From: Blastomussa wellsi
Lineage: Eukaryota > Cnidaria > Anthozoa > Scleractinia > Plerogyridae
DNA: 64,000 bases
Assembly: GCA_947652115.1 (NCBI GenBank)
Contig: OX393563.1
Coordinates: 25,171,435-25,235,434 of the forward strand
Reading direction: 5' to 3'
Made by a program: the position numbers and the translations under genes. Positions 1 to 10,700 of the stretch are shown here, in pieces. Numbering within the stretch: the first letter of the stretch is position 1; every line of letters begins with the position of its first letter. The notes beneath the pieces are model-generated. The model saw nothing but the letters and a program-made list of their open reading frames with translations, searched no databases and was not told where the DNA came from.

Positions 1-721
1 CCCCCAACCCAACCCTACCCCAATTGTTTTGTTTTTGGCACATTATTTTAATGAAAAAAGAACAAATCGTCTATTTTAATTTCCTGTGATCACTGAAAAG
101 TTGGTCAGCTCCCAAAGAATTAAATTCAGTATAAATGTACAAATACCTTCAAGATACAATAATTTAATTACTGCAACTTACAAAATAATGCGTATACTAA
201 TAGGATTTCTTGTTGTCGGGAATTGATACATGATACAATTTAAATGGATCAACAACATTGCAAATAGCTTCAGTACTAGACAGTTAAATTCAAGTTTGTA
301 CAGGGCTACACATCAAACAACAGTTGCATTTTCTATTTTGATGCATGAAATGACTTGTCACTAAAAATCATTTGTGAAGTGCCTAAAATTGCCTAAGATT
401 AATCGTAAGTTGGATACTGATCATTACAATCCTCTTCCAACTGTGCTATGAAGCTACACATTTTGGAGCAAGGACAATAGGGAGTCCATATCTTCCTGTG
501 TGAGGATTGAAGTATGCAAAATGATTTACATAAGAGCTGTGCACTTATATTTTCTATGAGAAATGAGCACAAACTAACTTGAATGTATTTATATTAGTAA
601 CTTCATATAATTAACATCAAAATTAATTGCCTTAAGTTTTGACACTAACATTCCAAGGTGACTTGGAGGTCACCTCAGATCAAACCATGCTCTTCTTGTA
701 AATAAATTAAATACAAACAGA
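1..721. other. 3' flank of the DED/NB-ARC gene
   Basis: AT-rich sequence downstream of the minus-strand stop at 722-724, probably 3' UTR and spacer. A possible minus-strand ATTAAA poly(A) signal lies at 80-75, but nothing else supports it. No coding region, RNA gene or repeat was recognised. Confidence 0.3.
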
Positions 722-3700
722 TCATTTCTCAGGCTGTGGCTCGTCAATGGACAAGGTCCTTTCATTTGCTAGCAGTTCCTCATTTCTGGCCTCCTCGTCT
801 CGTCCAAGCCTTTCAAGCACATGTGCTATCTCACGATGGGAGCGCACAGTCTCCTGGTGATTTCCCAGAACCTTGTCCTGAATGGTTAGCGCACTTTTCA
901 GGGCATCCAAAGCATCATTCAGTTGCCCCTGAATGGCTAAAGCCTGTTGAAAGGGAGAGGGGGGTATACTCACTGGCAAGTTAAATATTTCATCATTCTA
1001 TATCTACATGTCATGCAGCAAAAATCCAGAAATTTATGCATGGTAAAGGTTTAACTTCATACCTTTGCAACCCCACTCTGAAAATGCATACCTCCACATC
1101 AAAAACAGATGAAACTTCACACAACAGTACAGCTGTATTATCCCCCCTACTTTACTCACCCCCACCCTCCCCCCCAATAAAATTAATAAAAAATCATACG
1201 TCATACATGATAATTATTATGATAAAAATGTGTTAAGTATTCCAGAAAATATACATTGCCTATGGAAAATGTTTTGGTTCAAACCCCTCCCCTCTCCAGA
1301 AATTCTAATTTTAAATGCTGCATATTACGTTCCTTCACAAATTGTGGCTTTTGAAATTTCTAATCTGACATTCCATGGAACCACACAGCAGGCTGTATAT
1401 GCAATGTTATGTCATCCAAAGAATAAAATTGAAAAAACAATGCTGCACTAAATTTACATGCATGTGCGCATGCTGTACCTTGCCAAGGCCATGAAAAGAG
1501 CGTGCCGTTTCTTGATGATCACCCAGTGAACGCTTTCTCATACGCAATGCTTCACGTAAGAACTTGACGGCACTTTCGTAATCTCCAAGGGCCTGGTATG
1601 ACATGCCCATATCATCCATCAAAGTGGCAGTAAAGGGGTGGTCTCCTAGCAACTCTAGATACACTGGAAGTGAATACTCTGCCCTGAATTTGTTGGCTTC
1701 ATGGTGTGCTTCATTGAATGCATAGACAGCTGTATACAACGGACATAATTATAAACTAAGTAAAAATCCATTCATGTCTAAAGAGCTGCTTGTCCCTCTT
1801 AGCCAGCTGGACCTGTAAAAAAGGGGCAAGTGGCACTGGGGACACATGATTTGATTGGCCAGAATCTAACAAAGGGAGTCCAATGAAATCAAACATTTAA
1901 ACTAACTGACAACATTTTAAAATGGCTGATGTGATTGGACTCCCTTTGTTCCATAATACAATTATGAAATCATGTGTTCCCAGAGCCGCTTGTTCTGACG
2001 TGCACAGTCACTGCTGGCTGAGGGACAAGTGGCTCTCGGGATAAGACTGGTACAAAACATGTTACCCGCTAGAGTTTCATTCATGTTAAAATTTACACAG
2101 GAATTTTATTAGCTAAGAAGATTATGGATAGGAGAGTAAGTGTGCAGGAAACAACCTCTGAACCGATTTTTTATGTCCAATTTAAAGACAAGCCTGTTTC
2201 TTAACCCACTGACTCCTAAACCGGCTGTAACCGGCCATGACAGACCTTAACCTTTGTTCCGCTTCTGACGTCATCAGCTTTCACCAAAATAGGAATCCCA
2301 TTTATCCCAGTTCTGCAGGAGGGAAAGAGCTTTCCAATGATACCAGATGATATTGATTGAGCCAATGGAGCTTGAAATATGCAGGAAAACACTTAGAATT
2401 TTCCGCCAAAAACTACATGTAGGAGGGAAATTTCCCTCACTTACCCTTGGCTACTCCATGTTGAGTATTTCCTGTCTCAATGATGCTTTCGTGGCAATTC
2501 TTGAACCAAAAGCAAGCCCAGTAAAAGGCCAACAAAAGCATAAAAAAGATACCAGGAAAGGAGAAGGAAAAGCGAAAAATAAAAATAAAGATATCGAAAA
2601 GCCTAAAGACGTGTGTCACTTTCTCGTTTTGATTTGTGCGCATGCCCGAGCTAAAATGTCGTTAAATGCGATGCTAGTGAAAAACCTGGCATGTCCTTAT
2701 TTCGCAAATGCATTTTGGAGGAATTTGAAGCATATTTAGCCTATAACTGACTAGAAAATGTTCAAAATGTCTAAAAAAAACACGTTCTTTTTTTCAAAAA
2801 TCTCAAGGAGTCAATGGCCCAATATGAACCCTTGGTAATGGAACTTGGGTACAAAAGGGGACTGTTTAAAGTGTACATTGGATTTTAGTACATGTAATGT
2901 AACTACTGAATTCTTAAACGTGTACTTTTTCCTTTATGTAGATAGTAACATGTACTGTTTAACTTAGTACAATTCTACAACTGTAGTAAGTACAGATTGT
3001 ATTACTGTAAATTGAATTAACATGTATAGCTGTAGAAGCAGCCATTTCTAAAGAGCATTGTGTGCCTCTGTTATTGCTATCATCTCATAACGCTTTCAAA
3101 AAAAACATTAACAGTGATCATTCGAAAATGACCAACCAAAAAGTATAAGAAGAGAACAGAATATTTATGTTAATATGTGATTGTTTAAAGCAGTAAACTC
3201 TCGATGCAAACAGATGGAAATTCTCTGCCTTCTTTTACGTGCCCCAAAAATGGCGGATTGACTAAGTGAGCACCCAACGCATACAGGGTGTGCCAGATTC
3301 TTTAGGGTTTACAGGATTTTATTTCTTTCTCGAGTACTTCCTTTGACGGGCCCAAATAGTTGATTGTACAGCTACCAGGGGTGATTCAGAATCTGTTTAA
3401 TCAGGAGGTATGGATGGGATTTTACTTTGTTCTGTAAGAAAGTAAGTATCACAAGTAAGACTTTACATTGTTTTAACAAGGATGACCCATTCAGCTAAAT
3501 GGCTGTTATGGTTTGTTAGAAATACGATAACCTTAAGAATTTAAATTACACAGCATTGTAGTATAATTATTTAAATCTACTTGCGATACATATTTTAAGA
3601 ATTTAAAATGTATGAAAAGTTTAAAACTTCAATTCAAAATGTGTTTACACTAGTCTACTCACATCTACAACATACTTGCCTTGTGGCAGAAAATCTGTAT

Positions 3701-6700
3701 AATTTATTTTCAGTGTTTATAACATTGTATTTCAAAAGGAAATTCATCAAAATTTTAGCTCTGGACAGCAAAAAGAAAGGAATTTTTGATGGCAGGTTTT
3801 GACAGGATACTTTTCTAAAATGCTTGCACTGTACATTACATACAATGCAAATACTGTAAATTAGGACATGTACAATGTAGATTAACTAACAATTACTGTA
3901 CCTCCAAGATCTTTATAAGCAACTGCAGTAAAGATCTTATCCTTGTGAACGTTCTCTCTGATATCAATGGCTTTTCTAATGAGTGGGATGGCTTTCTCCA
4001 AATCTTTGGACTGTCCAAAACAGCGGCCAAGTTTACTTAAGCAAAATGCACGAACAATGGAGGAATCATCACCAAGCTCTTTTTGTATTTTGTCTGCTTC
4101 TTTGAACTTGGCAACAGCAGATGGACAGGGAAGATGGCACGCACAGTGAGAAAGGATGCAGTATGCTTCTGATGTCAAGCAGTCACTGTACTTCTTTCGG
4201 TTACCATTTCTTTTGCAGGCATCTGTGAATTCACCAAAAACTGAAAGAAACTTCTCTTTCCTGAAAACCTTGGCCAAGAAAGGAGTAACTTCGACTGCTG
4301 TGTCAATGCACATTTCATCTAAGTCAGGGTCATTTAACGAGTCTTGCAATGCCTGCCTTATGTTGCGCCTATTGATCAGGAACTTTGAAGTTGCATGACA
4401 GCATTTCGTGGACAGGAAGGTTGTGTACAATTTCTTTAACATGCCTAAATAGTGTATGTTGAACAGTTTTTTGGCTGATTGGTAGGTTGGACGCAAATCA
4501 GATTCTTGATGCGCACGATCAATGCAAAAAGACTGGATGATGTTATGGACGTAATACTGTTTTAACAAGCAATCAAACTGCAGCATGGAGTTATCCACAA
4601 GGTTCTGAAGCAACATTCCCAGTTTATATTCAGACAGGTCTCTAAGTAGAAACTGGGCATCAGCAACAGTAAAAGACATAGGGAACACAGCTAATGATAT
4701 AAGAGCAACTTGCTGATCAGGCTCGAGACGGCTGAAACAGATTCCAAGACAGTTAAAGAGCTGGTGATTATGGGACAGTGAATTAAGACTGAATGACTTA
4801 AGGGTTGAAACTGGGCTCATCTGAAATTCATTTATTAGGGCACCAGCATCAACCCCCTTTGCCAGGAGAGATGCAGTTGTGCGAAGAACCAGTGGCACCC
4901 CACCACAGTGATGCGCCAACTGTTCTGCATTCTCCTCAGACACTCTTGACTCCAGCGTCAAAAGCAACTCCTTGGCATGGTCGGGACAAAGGGAATCAAG
5001 CCGAAGCTCATACATTTCCACAGTAAAAAAGGTGATGGACTGACGTGATGTGATCAGGATTTTAACACGAATAGCAGTTTCTGCAACAGCTTCAATGAAA
5101 TGGCAAAATTCATCTTTCACTTGTGGAAGTAACATGTCCTCTGCATTGTCCAGAATAATGACAGAATGTTTTGTTAATGTGCGCAGGCAATGCTTAGCTT
5201 GTTGGATAGGCTCTCTACCAGCCACAATTTGAAGAGCGCCAAGGAGGGAGTTCACCATGCCGTTCAGTGACGTCAAATTCCTTAATGAGATGTAGTACAC
5301 ATTTGTTTTTCCTTGCGCTATCAGTTCATGTCCCACTTGGATGGCTACTGCAGACTTGCCAAAACCTGGAGGTCCAGTGATGGAAACTATCTGACAGGAA
5401 TCACTCGCATTGAGTTTCTCCATTATGGTAGCACATTGTCCTTTACGCCCCACAAAATTTGGAACTCTGCAGGGTATTCCACCTAAGTACTTAAAAGCTT
5501 TTGTGACAGCAGCCCCTAATAAAATAATGCAAGTGAAAAAATTCTATTAAGCAGACATACATGTATAATTTTGCACATGCTGTTCACCAACAGATTGAAA
5601 ACCAATCAGTCGAATGTCATTATATTGGGCTCAAATTTAAAGTGAAATTTAATCATGCATGTTCTTTCAATATTTGGAATATATTTGTATCTCAAACGAA
5701 ACTGAAACTTGAAACTGAACTTGGATATTGTATAGCATACAATATTATTATTTATTGCAAACAAAGATTCCCTCATTTAGCCTAAACACAGCTTTTACTT
5801 TGCCGGATTTTCATGGAAAGCGAAATTTACACCTCTGAATGGGAAAGATACACTGATCCAGTTATCAGAATCAGTCAGAAACCACTTTCACTTGCAAGAA
5901 CAAAACTAAAAGAATGATCCCTGGAAATTTCCAGTACATTCAACACCAACCTCTCCCCACATCTCCCCCATCCCCCCCCCCCCACCCAGTGTGGTTCCCT
6001 GATTAGAGAAACGCCTTATGAAAAGGGGTGGAGACACACAGCCTGGAGGAGCCTAAAGTACCCTCTAAATGTAGGAAGCCTAAAAATAATACATTGCTAA
6101 AGGAGTGACAGTGAACCAAAAAGGAACAAGGACGGCTGCGGATGGAGAAGATTGAAACGGATTAGAAATGACGACGATGCAGCTCCTTTAAGGGTTTTTA
6201 CATGTAATTCAAAGCTTTTGCCAAGCATCCAGGCTCTGTGCAGCCACCTCTTTTCGTAAGATGTTTGTTGCACTCAAGATTCCAGTGGAGATAATTCCTA
6301 ATTCATTGAAGCTTTCAACTTTGTACAAGTTGGCAATGTCTGGATGCCTAATCTAGCAGGGTTCAATGAGTTTTGATAACATCGCCATCTGCATGATCAG
6401 GCAATAATGACTAACCATTACGGTTTAGCTGATGATAATTATTACATGTTGGTAATTGCAGAGGCTCTCATTTGTAAGCAATCTATGGTTCTAGAAGGTC
6501 AGCGATCACTAAAACAAACAACTCCAGCTCACCAGACACCGTTTCAGAGATTTCACACGAAGTGGCTGCATAAAGTGGGAAATAGAATGTTTGTTTTCTT
6601 TTGTGCTAAAAGTCTACACACCCATGCTAGGTAATATTCCGTCCACGGCATTTACACCTTTACAATACTAATTTTAAATTTTTTATCGATACTATTGTAA

Positions 6701-7099
6701 GTGTCGGTGCAACTAATTTCCTATGTGGGGGAGGGATATGATCATTTGGATACCCGCTAATGTTTGTCGAAATCAAATATTTTGGGTCAGCTGCATACAG
6801 TTTCGTTTATTTACAAAGCGCTCCCGGAGAGACTTACCTTCTACTCCAAGGAGCCGATTTCTGAGGTCGTGTCTTCCTATGTGGAACAGTAAAGAAGAAA
6901 GTGGGTCCTTATTGTCATCGCTCAGATCACAACAGTGAATGAGTTCGAGGAAAAGTTCGCGAGGTCGTTTGACAGTCTCGAGATGACTTGCTGGAATCGT
7001 CCCTTCGCACAAAAACTTCAAGTTTTCGAAATCTTCATCTGTTAGTTCCCGGCCAATCGAGAGCAGCAAAGAGAGGAAAGCTGGATCTCCTGAATCCAT
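722..7099 (-). CDS. DED / NB-ARC / TPR receptor (NLR- or apoptosome-like), four exons
   Basis: Exons on the minus strand: 7099-6838, 5515-3902, 1729-1479 and 943-722. All junctions are GT..AG and phases agree, giving 783 codons including TGA (782 residues). Residues 1-87 form a death effector domain with its charged first helix (ELTDEDFENLKFLC) and the RxDL motif (GRHDL). Residues about 105-400 are an NB-ARC ATPase: Walker A GPPGFGKS (135-142), Walker B VIILDNAED (206-214), a sensor-like ILITSR (about 240-245) and a GLPL-like CGGVPL (291-296), followed by a winged-helix-like stretch. The C-terminal third has TPR repeats, clearest in the last two exons. Such proteins oligomerise on nucleotide exchange and recruit DED caspases or adaptors in the cytosol. 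The ligand and pathway are inferred. A short TPR array and a single DED are visible. The ATG at 7097-7099 has G at +4. The gene starts head-to-head with the RCC1 gene. Confidence 0.87.
1781..2037. mobile_element. Foldback (MITE-like) element in the receptor gene's intron 3
   Basis: The two ends are imperfect inverted repeats: the left begins GAGCTGCTTGTCCCTC and the right, read in reverse, begins GAGCCACTTGTCCCTC, each followed by AGCCAGC. An inner pair shares ACACATGATTT and AACAAAGGGAGTCCAAT in inverted orientation. It contains no open frame. It is a non-autonomous inverted-repeat element within the intron 1730-3901. No target duplication was identified. Confidence 0.6.
2201..2825. repeat. 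Possible inverted-repeat element in the receptor gene intron
   Basis: The left end carries CACTGACTCCT and the right end AGGAGTCAATGG, which are short inverted matches about 600 bp apart. The interior has a lysine-rich open frame with no recognisable domain. The short arms make this weak. The rest of the intron up to 3901 is AT-rich with nothing recognised. Confidence 0.25.
6098..6190. repeat. Short dispersed repeat, copy 1 (TAAAGGAG termini)
   Basis: Starts TAAAGGAG and ends CTCCTTTA (inverted). It contains GAACCAAAAAGGAACAAGGA and GAGAAGATTGAAACGGATT. Related copies lie at about 45426-45600 and 54844-54976. A small non-autonomous element within intron 1 of the receptor gene. That intron also holds a C12 run at 5972-5983. 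Confidence 0.5.
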
Positions 7100-7702
7100 G
7101 GGACTAAACCGATAAAGATGTCATGAAGATTAGTTGATATTCGCAGTTGAAAAATTATGGCGAAATGTTTTCCACCTGACCTGGAAAAATTAGTTACCAG
7201 TCTCACCGGAGAGATGATTGACATTTTGATACAAAATGGCGGACGGGTACAACATTTTATACTAATGTTGTTTTGCGTTTCTCCACAAAATAATTGGTTC
7301 GTAATTCTTTCTTTATTCGTTCCTGTTCTGTGTGTTTTTCGTACCTGTGTACGGCAGTCGATCATGGAAGAGTAGATGCCAGTTGCAGGACCTCAAAGAT
7401 TAAAACATGCCCACAGACTTGCTGAAGATGGCGTCTTCGTGCAGTTCTGCCCTGGTGCTTCAACTTGTGCGTTCAAAATTATTGCCGTTCACATTGAAAA
7501 GAACGCATTATTATGATAACTTTTACTAGTCTACTAGATGATGGAACTATTAATTCTCAAAAGGCCGTGTTCGAATGCTTCATGAAATGGATATTTTGGA
7601 TTTGGTTAATGGCTTAAGCTTGTTTATGTTTTTGCCGATGAAGCTCGATTAACTGAAGTAGGCTGTAACCTTTGAACCAAAGGGCTATTGATAAGCAGAG
7701 AA
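7100..7702. promoter_or_regulatory. Divergent promoter / 5' region between the receptor and RCC1 genes
   Basis: Only about 600 bp separates the start codons of two divergently oriented genes (7099 minus, 7703 plus), so both promoters must lie here or overlap it. No TATA box is obvious. The sequence also contains a small open frame with a good start context (next entry). Confidence 0.5.
7157..7375 (+). CDS. Small open frame / possible alternative 5' exon in the divergent promoter
   Basis: The ATG at 7157 has A at -3 and G at +4. The first 30 codons (MAKCFPPDLEKLVTSLTGEM...) look coding-like and end at a possible donor CGG|GTAC at 7246/7247. A pyrimidine-rich tract ending CGGCAG precedes a possible acceptor at 7358, in the same phase, giving a 35-residue product that stops at 7373-7375. 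Neither exon can be joined in phase to the RCC1 exon at 7703, where an in-frame TGA lies at 7673. It could be an upstream ORF, a microprotein or chance. Not recognised. Confidence 0.25.
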   Translation: MAKCFPPDLEKLVTSLTGEMIDILIQNGGRVQHFILMLFCVSPQNNWFVILSLFVPVLCVFRTCVRQSIMEE

Positions 7703-10700
7703 ATGCTTCAGAATAATTCAGTTCTGGCGAATGAGATTCAGCCCCAAGGGGAAACTCAAACTGATGACTTAATCAGTAACAGTGAAGAACTTGCAGATGT
7801 ACCAGAAATTATTGAACGACCACTACAATCAAAGAACACCTTTGATGGAGGGCTCCTTATAGTGTGGGGCTGTGGAGAGTTTGGCCAGCATGGCCATGGC
7901 CATTCTGAAGATGTACCCTGTGGTGATGCTGTAGCAAGTCCCCTGTGGTTGGGTCAAGACAGGATGGTAGTTGATGTAGCTTGTGGATCAAGTCACACTC
8001 TGGTTCTAACAGGTTTGCAATCATAGCATCTAAGAAAGGTACAAAGGTAAAGGTAAACTGTCTGTATACAAGGCTAGTAACTTATCAGGCTGGAGCTTAT
8101 CCCGGTTTCCTTAGCATGAAGTGTCTAGCAGCATTTCTACTTCCCCTGGATGGGATGCTAGTCCATCACAGGGCTACCACTCAAAGGGGTGCCATGACCT
8201 GCGGCTTTCTAATATAACAGTACGTCATTCCTTACTGGTGTACCCCCTCTAAGAAAAATCCTTGGATCCATCCCTGGCTCAGCATTTCATTTGCCAGTAC
8301 TTATTTTTACGGTGGTGAGACATCGTGAGAATACAGAGTTCCAGGTGTTGGGTTAGTGGGCAACAGCGTGAAGGAAAACAGAGAATGAGAAAGTAGGGAG
8401 GGGGGAATCCCTAGTTTTTTGCTTCCCGTTTTCTTTTGCACTGTTCCCCACTGACCAAATGCTTGGAACAGGTTGGGGCTTGAACTGGTACTGCCTGATC
8501 TGATGTCCAGCACATTACCCATTACGTTATCATGCCTCCCAATAGCATCTACATTGTAAGGGGTGACCCTATTCAGCAGAATGACTGAATTTCAGTAGTG
8601 TTACCCTTAAAAGCTAACTGAAGTTCCACTTTTGCTTACAGTTAGCTTTCACACCAGTTCAGTTTCAAGGGCTAGTTTGCTTGCCATTAGCTTTTACTTG
8701 TTGGTAAGGACAATATTACTGCCATTCTGCCATTCCGCCGAATAAGGTCGCTCCATCTAAGAAAAGGTCACCTTAATATCTTGCTGACACCAGCCACTAC
8801 AGTATGCAGCGTGTGTGTGTGTGTGGGGAGGATGGGACTTATTGTCAGATGATGGAAAATAATATAAAATGCAAAACAAGCTTTGCATGCACAATGGAGC
8901 CTTATTTTTAATCGGACAAGTTAAAGCCTGCAAACCTACACGTAGTAGGGCTTATGTCTGGGATTTCGCAGGCTTATTTTCAATGCAAGTTTGCATTTTA
9001 GACAGAGTGTTATATAATTTTGAATAAGAACTTGCTTATACAAAATAGTTCAGTGGGTTATATTAGACTGTTTTTTTACATCATGTAGATGACAATAAAA
9101 TTTACAGCTGGGGAAACAGTAATAGCGGCCAGTTAGGCGTGGGCACCACGGAAACCAGCCCTCATCCCCGCCCAGTTCACCTTGGAGTGTCATCAGGTAC
9201 CAAGATTAGAGGAATCACGTGCGGAACAAGACACAGCTTTGTATGGACCCAAGATGGAGACTGCTTCAGTTTTGGAAATAACTACAGTGCTCAGTTAGGT
9301 TATGATTTCAGAAAACCTGATTTCAAAGAAAACCAGGTGTGTTTTGTTTTTATTTTAGATGAGCCCCTTTATTATTAATAGAGGGGGTAATTTTCTAAAG
9401 AAACAATATAATTTGGTTTTATCAACTGGGTTGATAATGTCAATTGGCCACCGTAAAGAGATTCAAGAGCTGACGTTTCAAGCGTTAGCCCTTCGTCGGA
9501 CATTCGCTCCAGGAGGAAGATAATTTAGAAATATTTTTTTTAAATAACAGTCAGCAACACATAATTTCTAATTTTTTTAGCATTTTTTTCTGGAGTGTTG
9601 GGGATAGGAGGGGTCACTATGGGCTTAGCATTACCTTGTGGATCCTTACTGCGCAGCATTTTTTACACGTGATTAGCTCACACACTTAAACAATTTTTTT
9701 TATGGTGGCTTTTTCTATGTGGATTTGCTCTTGAGCGAGTTAAATCATCATTATTCTCATAAATAAGCACCGTGGCCTATATTTGGTATTGCAGAATTTT
9801 GATGTACAAATTATCATCTTTAAGGACATTCATGCAAAAAAATTCGAACACTGATTTTTCTGATACTTTCACCACTGCCAGATAATGAGTTACTAATGTA
9901 AGAAATGTAAAAAATAGTTTTGGAGATACATGTAACATGCCTGGAAGAACACCCTAAATCTGAATAATCGTGCTTTGTTAGCGAATATGGCTACAGTGTC
10001 TGGAAGCCCAAAAATATTGCAAATAAATCTCACATGTCTCTGCCAAATGTTGTTTAAGTGGACCCATTAAGTGAATTTATTCAATTGGTGTGATTCCTTA
10101 AAGAAAAATGTTGCATTTAGCGACCACATTTACACTTCCCTAAGACCCGCAAGATGACAGGATTCAATATCGTGTGGGCAGAAAGCTTGATAATTTAAAA
10201 ACTTCCCACATTGATTTTTTGTTCATTTTTTTACAATCTGCCGAGAATTGCAAATAAAATCAATTCATGAAAAAAGTTGGGGTCTCCGACCTTTTAAGAG
10301 AGTAAATTACAAGCAAAGTTAACGCACATTGTTAACGCACATTGTTAACATCATTCTAATCATTCTGTTTATTTAGCCACAGCCAATATTTGTGGACACT
10401 CTTTTACGTCGCCCAGTCTCCCAAGTTGCCTGTGGGGCTCGTCATTCTGTATTTTTGTTTTCAAATGGGCAAGTCGCTGCTGTTGGCATAAACAGCAAAG
10501 GCCAGGTTGGATGTGGTGATACAGTAGATGCCATCTGTCCTAAGACGATCCCTGATTTACCAGCAATCTCAGTCATTGCATGTGGCAGTAATCATACCAT
10601 AGCTGCCGATGGTATGTATGTATACACCAAGTGATTTCCAGGGGTTTCATTTAGGGCCGGGCACCGGGCAATTTGGCCGGTTGTGAATGAGACTCAGCCA

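Noticed and set aside
3882..3901. C-terminal extension of the NB-ARC exon beyond GG (reading TVIVS).
   Set aside because: A strong donor at 3902/3901 joins in phase to the TPR exon at 1729, which continues the domain.
7376..7516. Open frame MPVAGPQRLKHAHRLAEDGV... in the divergent promoter region.
   Set aside because: Only 46 codons, follows an in-frame stop directly, and no phase-compatible splice to the RCC1 exon was found.
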